From Fodinibacter sp963811825 (GTDB lineage Bacteria > Actinomycetota > Actinomycetes > Actinomycetales > Dermatophilaceae), in NCBI GenBank assembly GCA_963811825.1, contig CAWESS010000029.1:217406-281405 (forward strand): a DNA stretch of 64,000 nucleotides, read 5' to 3'. Under the pieces are notes generated by a model. The model was not told the origin of the DNA. It was given only the letters and a program-made list of their open reading frames with translations, and ran no database searches. Of the stretch, positions 22,063 to 30,418 are shown one piece after another (within the stretch, counting starts at the first letter, position 1; each line of letters starts with the position of its first letter). Both the position numbers and the translations under genes were made by a program.

Positions 22063-23124
22063 ATGTCCACGCCTGCTCCGGCCGCTTCCGCACGCCCGCG
22101 CATCCTCTCGGGGATGCAGCCGACGAGCGACTCCCTGCACCTCGGCAACTACCTCGGGGCCCTGGTCAACTGGGTCGGGTTGCAGCAGGACTTCGACGCC
22201 TACTACTTCGTCGCCGACCTCCACGCGCTGACGGTGCCCACCGACCCCGAGGTGCTCCGTCGCCGCACCCGGGTCACGGCGGCCCAGTTCATCGCCGGGG
22301 GCGTCGACCCCGAGACCTCGGCGGTGTTCTGCCAGAGCCACGTTCGCCAGCACCCCGAGCTCGCCTGGGTCCTGGCCTGCCAGACGGCGATGGGCGAGAT
22401 GAACCGCATGACGCAGTTCAAGGACAAGACCGCCAAGGGGCACAACGCCAACGTCGGGTTGTTCACCTACCCCGTGCTCATGGCCGCCGACATCCTCATG
22501 TACGACGCCGCGTTCGTTCCCGTCGGCGAGGACCAGCGCCAGCACCTGGAGATCACCCGTGACCTCGCCGAGCGGATGAACGCGCGCTTCGGCCCGGTGC
22601 TCACGGTGCCTGAGCCGTACATCCTCAAGGAGTCGGCCAAGATCATGGACCTGCAGGAGCCGATGTCCAAGATGAGCAAGACGGGCTCGAGCGACAAGGG
22701 CATCCTCGAGATGATGGACGAGCCGAGCCGCCTGGCGAAGAAGATCCGCTCGGCCGTCACCGACACCGAGGCCGAGGTGCGCTACGACCCCGAGACCAAG
22801 GCCGGCGTCTCCAACCTGCTCGTCATCCACTCGGTGCTGTCCGGCACCGCGATCGCCGACCTCGAGACCGAGTTCGCGGGGCGCGGCTACGGCGACCTCA
22901 AGAAGGCGGTCGCGGACGTCGTCGTCGACGCGGTGACGCCGTTCCGCACCCGGATGACCGAGCTGCTCGACGACCCGGCCGAGCTCGACCGACTCCTCGC
23001 CCGCGGTGCGGAGCGGGCAACCGTGGTCGCCGACGCGACGATGTCGCGGGTCCGGGATGCCGTGGGTCTGCTCCCAGCGGTGCCCGCGGTGGCGTCGACC
23101 CGGGCTCCCGGCGTCGCGGGGTAG
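22063..23124 (+). CDS. trpS: Tryptophanyl-tRNA synthetase
   Basis: A 353-residue class I synthetase charging tRNA-Trp. It has the HIGH-like SLHLGNYLGAL, the Trp-site region (VADLHALTVP, QTAMGEMNRMTQFKDK), VGEDQRQHLEITRD and the KMSKS loop as MSKMSKTGSSDKG. ATG at 22063. It is the only tRNA-synthetase gene in the window. The next gene begins 11 bases after the stop. Confidence 0.97.
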   Translation: MSTPAPAASARPRILSGMQPTSDSLHLGNYLGALVNWVGLQQDFDAYYFVADLHALTVPTDPEVLRRRTRVTAAQFIAGGVDPETSAVFCQSHVRQHPELAWVLACQTAMGEMNRMTQFKDKTAKGHNANVGLFTYPVLMAADILMYDAAFVPVGEDQRQHLEITRDLAERMNARFGPVLTVPEPYILKESAKIMDLQEPMSKMSKTGSSDKGILEMMDEPSRLAKKIRSAVTDTEAEVRYDPETKAGVSNLLVIHSVLSGTAIADLETEFAGRGYGDLKKAVADVVVDAVTPFRTRMTELLDDPAELDRLLARGAERATVVADATMSRVRDAVGLLPAVPAVASTRAPGVAG

Positions 23125-23135
23125 GGTCCACCCCC

Positions 23136-23648
23136 ATGCCGAACCATGGCGTTGCCGTCACCATCCCCGAGCCGTGGGCGACGACCCTCCAGTCCGCCCG
23201 CGAGGCCGTGGGCGACGCCATGGCCTCAGCCATCCCGCCCCACGTGACCCTCCTGCCGCCGACCGTCATCCTCGAGCCGGTGCTCCCGGCCTTCCTGGAC
23301 CACCTGAGGGCGGTCACGGAGGGGGTCGCCCCGTTCGAGATCGTGCTCTCGGGCACGGGCACGTTCCGGCCGGTCTCGCCCGTGGTGTTCGTCCAGGTCT
23401 CGCGGGGGATCGGTGAGTGCGAAGAGCTCGAGCTGGCGGTGCGGTCCGGGCCGGTGGAGCGGCTGCTCGACTTCCCGTACCACCCGCACGTGACCATCGC
23501 CCACCACCTCGGCGAGGAGGCCCTGGACCGGGCCTTCGACGACCTGGCCGACTTCCGCTGCCGCTTCCCGGTCGACTCCGTCGAGCTCTACCACCACGAC
23601 GACGACGGCGTGTGGCGGGTCATCGACAGCTTCCCCCTGCGCGGCTGA
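23136..23648 (+). CDS. 2'-5' RNA ligase family protein (2H phosphoesterase)
   Basis: A 170-residue protein with the two HxT motifs of the 2H superfamily: PPHVTLLPPTV near residue 34 and HPHVTIAHHL near residue 115. Members cleave or join 2',5'-phosphodiester or cyclic-phosphate bonds in RNA or nucleotides. It follows trpS by 11 bases and precedes manC by 26, so the three may be one transcript. Cellular role unknown. Confidence 0.85.
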   Translation: MPNHGVAVTIPEPWATTLQSAREAVGDAMASAIPPHVTLLPPTVILEPVLPAFLDHLRAVTEGVAPFEIVLSGTGTFRPVSPVVFVQVSRGIGECEELELAVRSGPVERLLDFPYHPHVTIAHHLGEEALDRAFDDLADFRCRFPVDSVELYHHDDDGVWRVIDSFPLRG

Positions 23649-23674
23649 CCCGCGCCGGGATAGCGTCGCGTCCC

Positions 23675-24760
23675 ATGTCCACCATCCCCGGCTTCTGGGC
23701 CGTCGTCCCGGCAGGCGGTGCCGGGACGCGGCTGTGGCCGCTGAGCCGTGCCGCCCACCCGAAGTTCCTCCTCGACGTCACCGGCAGCGGCCGCACGCTC
23801 CTCCAGGCCACGGTCGACCGGCTGGAGCCACTCACCGGTGACCGGGTCGTCGTCGTGACCGGGGCCGCACACGCGGATGCCGTGCGGGCGCAACTCTCCC
23901 GGCTGCGGCCGGACCAGGTGCTGGCGGAGCCGTCGCCACGCGACTCGATGGCGGCGATCGGGCTGGCCGCCGCGGTCGTCGAGGGCGTGGACCCGGATGC
24001 CGTGATCGGTTCGTTCGCGGCCGACCACGTCATCCCGGACTCGGCGGCGTTCGAGGCGGTGATCCGCGAGGCGGCCGAGGTCGCCCGGGAAGGTCATCTC
24101 GTGACGATCGGCATCGAGCCGACGTCACCCGCCACCGGGTTCGGGTACATCCGGGCGGGGGAGGCCTTGCCGGGGTACGCCACGGCGTTGCGCGCGGTGG
24201 AGTTCGTCGAGAAGCCGGATGCCGTGCGGGCGGCGGAGTACGTCGGCTCGGGTGAGTTCCTGTGGAACGCAGGGATGTTCGTGGTGCGGGCGGCGACGCT
24301 GCTCGACCTGCTCGCCCAGTGGCACCCCGAGCTGGCGGCCGGGGTGCGAGCCATCGCGGCATCCCCGGAGCGCCTCGACGAGCTGTGGCCGGGGCTGACG
24401 AAGATCGCCATCGACCACGCCGTCGCCGAGCCCGCAGCGGATGCCGGGCACGTCGTCGTCGTGCCGGCCCCCTTCGCGTGGGACGACGTCGGCGACTTCG
24501 CGAGCCTGGCGGCGCTGCTGCCCCCGGTCGAGGGGGCTGCCGGCCTGCGGGTGCTCGGGTCGGCCGACGACGTGACGACGATCGACGTCTCGGGGGTCGT
24601 CGTGGCCGCCGGTGGTCGGCGCGTCGCAGTGGTCGGGCTCGAGGACATCGTCGTCGTCGACACCCCGGATGCCGTGCTCGTCACCACCCGCTCGCGGGCG
24701 CAGGACGTCAAGGCCGTGGTGGACGCACTCAAGGCGCAGGGCCGTGCCGACCTCACCTGA
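23675..24760 (+). CDS. manC: Mannose-1-phosphate guanylyltransferase
   Basis: A 361-residue nucleotidyltransferase forming GDP-mannose from GTP and mannose-1-phosphate. Marks are VVPAGGAGTRLWPLSRAAHPKFLL (nucleotide loop), EPSPRDSMAAIGLAA, SFAADHVIPD, VEFVEKPD, GEFLWNAGMFV and PFAWDDVGDFASL. It lacks the C-terminal isomerase cupin of bifunctional ManC proteins, as usual in actinobacteria. GDP-mannose feeds cell-surface mannosides and glycolipids. ATG 23675 is chosen because upstream sequence in frame overlaps the ligase gene. A strong hairpin covers the stop. Confidence 0.93.
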   Translation: MSTIPGFWAVVPAGGAGTRLWPLSRAAHPKFLLDVTGSGRTLLQATVDRLEPLTGDRVVVVTGAAHADAVRAQLSRLRPDQVLAEPSPRDSMAAIGLAAAVVEGVDPDAVIGSFAADHVIPDSAAFEAVIREAAEVAREGHLVTIGIEPTSPATGFGYIRAGEALPGYATALRAVEFVEKPDAVRAAEYVGSGEFLWNAGMFVVRAATLLDLLAQWHPELAAGVRAIAASPERLDELWPGLTKIAIDHAVAEPAADAGHVVVVPAPFAWDDVGDFASLAALLPPVEGAAGLRVLGSADDVTTIDVSGVVVAAGGRRVAVVGLEDIVVVDTPDAVLVTTRSRAQDVKAVVDALKAQGRADLT

Positions 24761-24781
24761 GGTCGGCAACGGCCCTGCGCC
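24733..24781. terminator. Hairpin terminator at the manC stop
   Basis: GGCGCAGGGCCGT...GCCGACCT pairs with AGGTCGGC...ACGGCCCTGCGCC around a short loop, giving more than 20 base pairs. The left arm lies inside the last manC codons. It sits between converging manC and the TIM-barrel gene, so it can serve both strands. Confidence 0.85.
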
Positions 24782-24808
24782 ACACGGTGACTCAGGCCGT
24801 GCGTCGGC

Positions 24809-25723
24809 TCAGAAGGTGACGCAGCTCAGGTAGTCGAACCCGGTCTCCGCGGCCTCGAACGGGTCGAAGGTCGGGTCGCCGAACCGGGGGTCGTGCTCGA
24901 CGACGTAGTAGCGGGTGCTTCCGCCGCCGGCCGCGAAGATCGACGGGAAGTCGATGATGCCCTCGCCGACGATCTCGATGCGGCCCGGGAAGGTGCCCGC
25001 GGCCATGTCCTTGACGTGGAAGAGCTGGATCCGGTTGCCGTACTCGGCGATCAGGTCCACCGGTGCAGCGCCGCCTCGAGTCGCCCAGTAGAGGTCGAGC
25101 TGGAAGACGACGTTCCTCGGGTCGGTGTTCGCCATGAGGATGTCGAAGGCGGTCATGTCGCCGAAGACCCGGTCGAACTCCCAGTTGTGGTTGTGGACCA
25201 TGAGGGTCTGGCCGGCCATCCGGGCCTGCTCACCGACGGTGTCGAGGTACTCGGCGTAGGCGACCCACTCGGCCTCGGTGGCGAAGTTGGGCGTGCTTCC
25301 CGAGCCGAAGTATCGAAGGCCGAGGGTCCGGTTCTCCGCGAGGATCGCGTCGATGTCCGCGGGAGCCTGCGGGGTGCCGACGTTGACGTGGCGCGCAGAG
25401 GCCTTGAGGCCGTATTCGCCGAGCAGTGAGCGGTAGTCGGCAGCGCTGAGCCCGCTCAGCGTGAACGGTTCCACGTTGCGGTAGCCCATCTCGCTGAGCC
25501 GGGCGAACACGGTCCGCGTGCGCTCGATGGTCGCAGCATCCGTTCCGAAGCCGATGTACTCGGCGAAGGTCCAGAGCTGGATGGAGACCTTGCTCGCCGG
25601 CACGCCTCGGCCGGCGCAGTCGGGCTGGGCCGCGGATGCCGTGGCGGCGGTGCCGGTCACGAGGAACCCGGTGAGGACGAAGGCGGTCAGGATTCCGCGC
25701 AGGACGCGCATGAGGGGTTTCAT
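24809..25723 (-). CDS. Secreted sugar phosphate isomerase/epimerase-like TIM-barrel protein
   Basis: A 304-residue protein. ATG 25723 has a GGGAGA ribosome site and opens a Sec signal peptide (RGILTAFVLTGFLVTGTAATASA, then AQPDC). The mature part is an AP-endonuclease-2/xylose-isomerase-like barrel: SIQLWTFAEYIGFG, VHNHNWEFD, VVFQLDLYWATRGG, LFHVKDM, IVGEGIIDF and VVEHDPR, which supply the usual metal-binding Glu, Asp and His. Most of the family is cytoplasmic; this member is exported. Cys residues near both ends of the mature chain (DCAGRG, SCVTF) could form a disulfide. Likely acts on extracellular sugars or inositols; substrate unknown. Confidence 0.8.
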   Translation of the reverse strand: MKPLMRVLRGILTAFVLTGFLVTGTAATASAAQPDCAGRGVPASKVSIQLWTFAEYIGFGTDAATIERTRTVFARLSEMGYRNVEPFTLSGLSAADYRSLLGEYGLKASARHVNVGTPQAPADIDAILAENRTLGLRYFGSGSTPNFATEAEWVAYAEYLDTVGEQARMAGQTLMVHNHNWEFDRVFGDMTAFDILMANTDPRNVVFQLDLYWATRGGAAPVDLIAEYGNRIQLFHVKDMAAGTFPGRIEIVGEGIIDFPSIFAAGGGSTRYYVVEHDPRFGDPTFDPFEAAETGFDYLSCVTF

Positions 25724-25845
25724 GAAGTTCTCTCCCGTCAGGGGTGTCGCCCGCGGCTGCAACCACGGGCGGAGCCGGCGCCGCAGGGCTCCGGGGATCT
25801 CGACCGACACTACCGAGCCGGATGCCGTGCTGGCAGGGTTGGGAC

Positions 25846-26697
25846 ATGAGCCTTCAGCGATCCACGTTCACCTCTCCCGTCGACGGTCTCGAGCTGGCCG
25901 GCTACGCCTGGGACGTCGCCGAGCCGCGGGGCGTGGTGCAGGTCGCCCACGGCCTCGCCGAGCACTCGGCCCGCTACGACCGGTTCGCCCGTGCGCTCAA
26001 CGCCGCCGGCTACAGCGTCCGCGCCTGCGACCACCGCGCGCACGGCGACTCGATCAGCGGCACGCCGGGCGACTTCGGTGAGCCCGGGTTCGACGCGTTG
26101 ATCGCCGACCTCGCGGCCTACGGGGCCAGCCTGCGGGGCGACCTGCCGCTGTTCCTGTTCGCCCACTCGATGGGCTCCTTCGCCGCCCAGTCGGTGATCC
26201 TCACCCACTCGGAGCAGTACGCCGGTGTCGTCCTGTCGGGGAGCACGGCCCTCGACCTCCTCGCCGCCGGCATGGCGCAGTCCGAGGGGCCGGCCGGGCT
26301 CGAGGCATTCAACGCGGGCTTCGAGAACCGCACCGGGTACGAGTGGCTCTCGCGCGACGAGGCCGAGGTCGACCGGTACGTGGCCGACCCGCTGTGCGGA
26401 TTCGATCTCCCCGACGAGACCGTGCCGGCACTCTTCGGGGCCGCGGCCACGCTGGCCGACCCGGCCGCGCTCGCCGGCATCCGGCCCGACCTTCCGCTGC
26501 TGATCGCCTCGGGGTCCGACGACCCCCTCGCCGGAGATGGCCAGTTCGTGGAGGTGCTCGGCCAGCGCTACCGCGATGCCGGTCTGGTCGACGTGACGGT
26601 GACCCTGTACGACGGTGCCCGGCACGAGATCCTCAACGAGACCAACCGCGACGAGGTGACCGCAGACGTCATTTCGTATCTGGACGCCCACCGCTGA
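25846..26697 (+). CDS. Alpha/beta hydrolase, monoacylglycerol-lipase type
   Basis: A 283-residue cytosolic serine hydrolase. The Ser nucleophile is in LFAHSMGSFAAQ (residue about 107), Asp in ASGSDDPLAG and His in GARHEILNE. Early GVVQVAHGLAEHSARYDRFA carries the oxyanion HG and is the signature of the monoacylglycerol lipase/PldB group. ATG 25846 follows a GGG-rich leader. Divergent from the secreted barrel gene over 122 bases. Substrate probably a monoacylglycerol or lysophospholipid. Confidence 0.87.
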   Translation: MSLQRSTFTSPVDGLELAGYAWDVAEPRGVVQVAHGLAEHSARYDRFARALNAAGYSVRACDHRAHGDSISGTPGDFGEPGFDALIADLAAYGASLRGDLPLFLFAHSMGSFAAQSVILTHSEQYAGVVLSGSTALDLLAAGMAQSEGPAGLEAFNAGFENRTGYEWLSRDEAEVDRYVADPLCGFDLPDETVPALFGAAATLADPAALAGIRPDLPLLIASGSDDPLAGDGQFVEVLGQRYRDAGLVDVTVTLYDGARHEILNETNRDEVTADVISYLDAHR

Positions 26698-26733
26698 CGA
26701 CGCCTGTCTGACGATGCGGGGCGCGCACGAACG

Positions 26734-27096
26734 TCAGTGCCAGGACCTGAGTGCTGCTGCGATGAGTTCGACGGTGGTCTCACTGCGGGCCAAGGCCATC
26801 ACGAGCTCATAGGCGTCGTCGTCCGGGGCCTCGAGTGTGACGTCGTTGAGTCCGTAGAACACGACGACCGCCAGCCAGCCGAGGCGTTTGTTGCCGTCGA
26901 TCAGGGCGTGGTTGCGCACGACCGAGTCGAGCAGGACTGCTGCCTTGGTGTCCAGGTCCGGGTACGCCGACTGTCCGTACAGCAGGGTCTGGGGTCGATG
27001 GGCGGCAGCATCCAGGAGCCCGATGTCCCGAACGGGGCCGACGCCGAGGTCGCCCGTGAGGGCGAGCAGGTCCTCCAGCGAGAGGTAGTTCGTCAC
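26734..27096 (-). CDS. Doc/Fic-type toxin of a toxin-antitoxin pair
   Basis: A 120-residue death-on-curing family protein. The family active loop HxFx(D/N)xNKR appears as NHALIDGNKRLGW; the usual Phe is Leu and the Thr after NKR is Leu, so activity should be checked. Doc proteins phosphorylate EF-Tu. The toxin start overlaps the antitoxin stop by four bases, the usual antitoxin-first order. Opening YLSLEDLLAL and GLLDAAAHRPQTLLYGQ fit Doc homologues. Confidence 0.85.
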   Translation of the reverse strand: MTNYLSLEDLLALTGDLGVGPVRDIGLLDAAAHRPQTLLYGQSAYPDLDTKAAVLLDSVVRNHALIDGNKRLGWLAVVVFYGLNDVTLEAPDDDAYELVMALARSETTVELIAAALRSWH

Positions 27097-27290
27097 CGGC
27101 CCAGGCGATCGAGGACATCGGCATAGCGCGTCCGAGCCTGCTCCGAGAGCACTCGGACCTGATCCTCGTGCAGGCTGCGAGCGGCGGCGTCCCGGATCGC
27201 TCGCACGGTCGCCTCCTGCTTGCTGATGCCTTGTGCCTCCGCGAGCACAGCAAGGGCCTGCTCGTCCTCCTCAGTCAGTCTCAACGTCAT
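27093..27290 (-). CDS. Ribbon-helix-helix antitoxin partner of the Doc toxin
   Basis: A 65-residue protein: MTLRLTEEDEQALAVLAEAQ, then GISKQEATVRAIRDAA, a CopG/RHH-like N-terminus that dimerises to bind DNA. The C-terminal tail (VRVLSEQARTRYADVLDRLG) probably folds on the toxin. In-frame ATGs at 27296 and 27290 are both possible; 27290 leaves a standard RHH opening. A palindrome at 27304-27320 just upstream is the likely autoregulatory operator. Confidence 0.82.
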   Translation of the reverse strand: MTLRLTEEDEQALAVLAEAQGISKQEATVRAIRDAAARSLHEDQVRVLSEQARTRYADVLDRLGR

Positions 27291-27303
27291 GGCCATGCTC
27301 GAT

Positions 27304-27320
27304 GATACCAAACTGGTATC
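27304..27320. promoter_or_regulatory. Antitoxin operator palindrome
   Basis: GATACCA-AAC-TGGTATC, 7-base perfect arms with a 3-base centre, 13 bases upstream of the antitoxin start. It is A/T-rich against its surroundings and ends at the stop of the neighbouring phosphatidyltransferase gene. Typical of RHH antitoxin autorepression. Confidence 0.75.
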
Positions 27321-28410
27321 AAAGGGTCAGGTGGCTGGCGGGGATCACGATCGCCGCAAACCGGGCGAGCCGCCCGGCCAGGACGAGTGCCGCAAACAGC
27401 AGCCGCCGCTGACCGCTGGCCCCCGCGGCCACGGAGACGACTGCCAGTGGTGGCAGGCCCAGCGTCGAGGAGACCAGCACCAGCGGGGGGCCGGTCCGCG
27501 GAGACTTCAGCCAGGGCGTCACCCTCGCCAGCCAGCGGCCCCGACGGGCGGACGGGTCCTTCGGTGTCCAACGCGCCGCCCCACGCCGAGCCGACTCGAA
27601 CAACACGACCTTGCCGACCGTCTGCCCCGTGGCCAGCGCCAGGACGACCAGGACGGCTGGTGCGGCCCCTGCCGTCACCACGGCGTACGCCTCCGCGTTG
27701 ACGAACGGCACCAGGGCCGAGCCGACGCCCATCGCACCGGCAGCGAGGACCGCGAGCGCGGCGGTTGCGGTGCTCATCCCGAGGCGCCCCTGCGGGGTGG
27801 GGCTGCCAGCAGGGACGCGACCCGGGCGCCCGACCAGACCTTCAGCCCCGAGGATCGCCAGAGCGAGCACGAGCGCCGCCGAGTAGGCCCCGAACAGCAC
27901 GAGCGCCGCCACGCCGGCGGTGTTCGACGCCTTGGCGACAGGTGACCAGTTGAGGAGCCACACGGCACGGTCGACCCGGTGGAAGTCGTTGGGGCCGAGC
28001 AGGTCCCACGGCAGGAACGAGAGCGACAGCATCGTGTCCACCACGGCGAACGACACGAGGAAGACCGCGACGACCAGCCAGGCGTCCGGGCGGGCTGCGA
28101 GCAGGCCCGCGCAGAGCAGCACCGTGCAGGCGCGGTCCCCGATGATGTCGAAGACCGCGCCGGCCCGGGTCTCCTGGTCGAGCCGTCTCGCGAGCCACCC
28201 GTCGGCAACATCGCCCACCCAGTAGATCGCGTAGGCGGCCGCGAGCAGTCCGAGGTCGGCGCGCGCGACGGCCGCTGACCCCACGGCGACGGCCAGCACG
28301 GTGCGAACGAGGGTGACCAGGTTCGGCCACGTGCCGAGCGGCTGAGGGGTTGGCGTCGACGCGGGGCCACGGGCCGCCGCAGATGCGGCGGGAAGGCTGG
28401 AGGTGTTCAT
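27319..28410 (-). CDS. CDP-alcohol phosphatidyltransferase family membrane protein
   Basis: A 363-residue protein. The CDP-alcohol signature D-x2-DG-x2-AR-x8-G-x3-D-x3-D is complete: DVADGWLARR followed by GAVFDIIGDRA near residues 70-95. About eight hydrophobic segments. It transfers a phosphoalcohol head group between CDP-activated lipid and acceptor; the acceptor is unknown. The C-terminal half (FESARRGAARWTPKDPSAR and beyond) extends the roughly 200-residue core and is unfamiliar. ATG 28410; 105 bases separate it from the divergent two-component genes, with palindromic sites between. Confidence 0.82.
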   Translation of the reverse strand: MNTSSLPAASAAARGPASTPTPQPLGTWPNLVTLVRTVLAVAVGSAAVARADLGLLAAAYAIYWVGDVADGWLARRLDQETRAGAVFDIIGDRACTVLLCAGLLAARPDAWLVVAVFLVSFAVVDTMLSLSFLPWDLLGPNDFHRVDRAVWLLNWSPVAKASNTAGVAALVLFGAYSAALVLALAILGAEGLVGRPGRVPAGSPTPQGRLGMSTATAALAVLAAGAMGVGSALVPFVNAEAYAVVTAGAAPAVLVVLALATGQTVGKVVLFESARRGAARWTPKDPSARRGRWLARVTPWLKSPRTGPPLVLVSSTLGLPPLAVVSVAAGASGQRRLLFAALVLAGRLARFAAIVIPASHLTL

Positions 28411-28499
28411 GCCGCCACGCTGCTGGTTGCGTCCCGGCGCCACCACCGCCCCGAGGATGCCGGTGGGTCGACTGCAGGTACCGGCCTCAGCCCTCCAAC

Positions 28500-28515
28500 C
28501 GGTACCGCGGTACCG
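28500..28515. promoter_or_regulatory. GGTACCG palindrome between the phosphatidyltransferase and two-component genes
   Basis: CGGTACCGCGGTACCG is a perfect 16-base palindrome built of two GGTACCG-type units; another GGTACCGG unit lies at 28477. It touches the histidine-kinase start at 28516. A binding site for the LuxR-type response regulator encoded downstream is a reasonable guess. Confidence 0.5.
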
Positions 28516-29730
28516 ATGACGAGCCGGGCCGGTGACAGTGGTGCGCTGGTCGCGCAGACTGTCCACGTGCCCACCCGCCCCAACCTGTTGCGCCGCCCCG
28601 CCGGGCGCGCGGGGCGCCAGCGCCGTGAGACGCTGCTCGGCCCCGCGGCACGCGTGAGCGCGCGTCAGCTGGCGTACGCCCTGTCAGCCATGGCGGCCGC
28701 CTTCGCGATGACGATCACCCTGATGGAACCCCCGGGCGGTGACGGCTGGGCAGCCTTCCTCGCCCTGTTGGCACTGGCGACCCCCGTCCTGGCCCCCCGA
28801 TACCGGACCACCGTCTTCGGTGTGGGTGCCGCCGTCGTCGCGATGTGGGCCGGCGAGGCCCCGTGGCTTGCCTTCACCGTTGGCGCCGCGGTGCTGGTGG
28901 CGGTCGCGGAGGACCTTCACGAGGTCGCCTGGCGCGGGTGGGCCTTCGGGCTCGTGGGCTGCGTCCTCGCCCTGGTGATCTCGCCGGACGGCGAGCTGCT
29001 GTCTCCGTTCATCGGCCTGCTCGTGGGCGGACTGGGTGGTGTCGTCCTGCGCTCGCGGGTGCGGGGACGCGCTCTCGAGGACGAGGCCGGGAGACTGCGG
29101 GGCCACACGGAGTGGCTCGAGCAGCGAACGGCCATCGCCCGGGAGCTGCACGACATCGTGGGACACCACGTGACGGCGATGGTGGTGCAGGCCGAGGCAG
29201 GCCTCGTGAAGGACCCCGATTCGGCCCTCCAGACGATCGGCGACGTCGGGCGACGGGCCCTGACCGAGCTCGACGACCTCGTGGTTCACCTGCGTGACCC
29301 GCTGGCGCCGATGTCCGTGTCCGCGCCGCCTCGTCTGTCGGACATCGACGAGCTGTTGGCCGCGCCGCTGCGCCGATCGGGTGTGCTCGTCGAGGTCAGC
29401 ATCGACCCCGACGTGGCGCTGAGCCAGGTCGCCGAGCTCGCGGTCTACCGCATCGCGCAGGAGGCGCTGACCAATGTCAGCCGGCACGCGCGGGCAACGC
29501 ACGCCTGGGTCGAGCTGTCCTCGCACCACGGCCTCGTGCACCTGCTCGTCGCGGATGACGGCGTCGGCCCCCATGGCGGTGACCAGCTCGACCCCCGGCG
29601 TGGCTCCGGCCTGGTCGGCATCGACGAACGGGTGAGCGGGCTCGGGGGGCAGTGGTCGCTCAGCGCCCGATCCGGGGGCGGCGCCGTGCTCCGCGTCGAA
29701 CTCAGCACCAGGGCGGTGGCGCCGGCATGA
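28516..29730 (+). CDS. Sensor histidine kinase, NarL-type (HisKA_3)
   Basis: A 404-residue membrane kinase. Residues about 50-185 hold five or six hydrophobic segments without a large extracellular loop. The H-box is ARELHDIVGHHVTAMVVQAE (phosphorylated His about residue 214); the ATPase part has YRIAQEALTNVSRHARA and VADDGVGPHGG. It phosphorylates the next gene product; stop and start overlap by four bases. The 28516 ATG abuts a palindrome, so GTG 28567 is an alternative start. Signal unknown; the intramembrane sensor suggests envelope stress or a lipid-soluble compound. Confidence 0.87.
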   Translation: MTSRAGDSGALVAQTVHVPTRPNLLRRPAGRAGRQRRETLLGPAARVSARQLAYALSAMAAAFAMTITLMEPPGGDGWAAFLALLALATPVLAPRYRTTVFGVGAAVVAMWAGEAPWLAFTVGAAVLVAVAEDLHEVAWRGWAFGLVGCVLALVISPDGELLSPFIGLLVGGLGGVVLRSRVRGRALEDEAGRLRGHTEWLEQRTAIARELHDIVGHHVTAMVVQAEAGLVKDPDSALQTIGDVGRRALTELDDLVVHLRDPLAPMSVSAPPRLSDIDELLAAPLRRSGVLVEVSIDPDVALSQVAELAVYRIAQEALTNVSRHARATHAWVELSSHHGLVHLLVADDGVGPHGGDQLDPRRGSGLVGIDERVSGLGGQWSLSARSGGGAVLRVELSTRAVAPA

Positions 29731-30377
29731 TCCGTGTCGCGATCGTCGACGACCAGCAGCTGGTGCGCGAGGGGTTCGCCATGATCCTGTCGGCCCAGGC
29801 CGACATCGAGGTGGCGGTGCTGGCCGAGGACGGGCGTGCCTTCCTGCGTTGCGTGGAGGCTGACCCCCGCCTCGATGTCGCGCTCGTCGACATCCGGATG
29901 CCGGTGCTCGACGGTCTCGCGGCGACCCGCGCCCTCCAGGCACTCCCGCACGCGCCGGCCGTCATCGTGGTCACCACCTTCGACCGGGACGAGTACGTCC
30001 TCGAGGCCATCGCCGCAGGAGCCCGCGGCTTCCTGCTCAAGCGCTGCAGTGGAGCGGAGCTGGTCAAGGCGGTCCGCGCGGTCGCTGAGGGGGACTCCAT
30101 CCTGGCTCCCGAGGTGACCCGAGCGGTGCTGGACCTGGTCCGCGCGAGCGAGCCGCACGGCATCCAGGACCTGAGCGCCTACGCGCTCTCGCCGCGCGAG
30201 CGCGACGTGCTGGCCCTGGTCGGCCTCGGCCTGAACAACAGCGAGATCGCCGACCGCCTGTACCTGTCGCAGAGCACCATCAAGAGCCACGTCAGCAGCG
30301 TGCTCGCCAAGACCGGTAGTCGCGACCGGGTCCAGGCCGCCCTGCTGGCCCGACGCGCCGGTCTGCAGCCGACCTGA
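29727..30377 (+). CDS. LuxR/NarL-type response regulator
   Basis: A 216-residue regulator. The receiver has VAIVDDQQLVREGFA, the phosphorylated Asp in VALVDIRMPVLDG, and Lys in GFLLKRCSG. The C-terminal helix-turn-helix is LSPRERDVLALVGLGLNNSE followed by IADRLYLSQSTIKSHVSSVL. Coupled to the kinase by an ATGA overlap. Likely targets are its own operon and the divergent phosphatidyltransferase. Confidence 0.93.
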   Translation: MIRVAIVDDQQLVREGFAMILSAQADIEVAVLAEDGRAFLRCVEADPRLDVALVDIRMPVLDGLAATRALQALPHAPAVIVVTTFDRDEYVLEAIAAGARGFLLKRCSGAELVKAVRAVAEGDSILAPEVTRAVLDLVRASEPHGIQDLSAYALSPRERDVLALVGLGLNNSEIADRLYLSQSTIKSHVSSVLAKTGSRDRVQAALLARRAGLQPT

Positions 30378-30418
30378 ACGACACCCGTCGTCAGGGCGAC
30401 GAGGAGTAGCGTCCCCCC

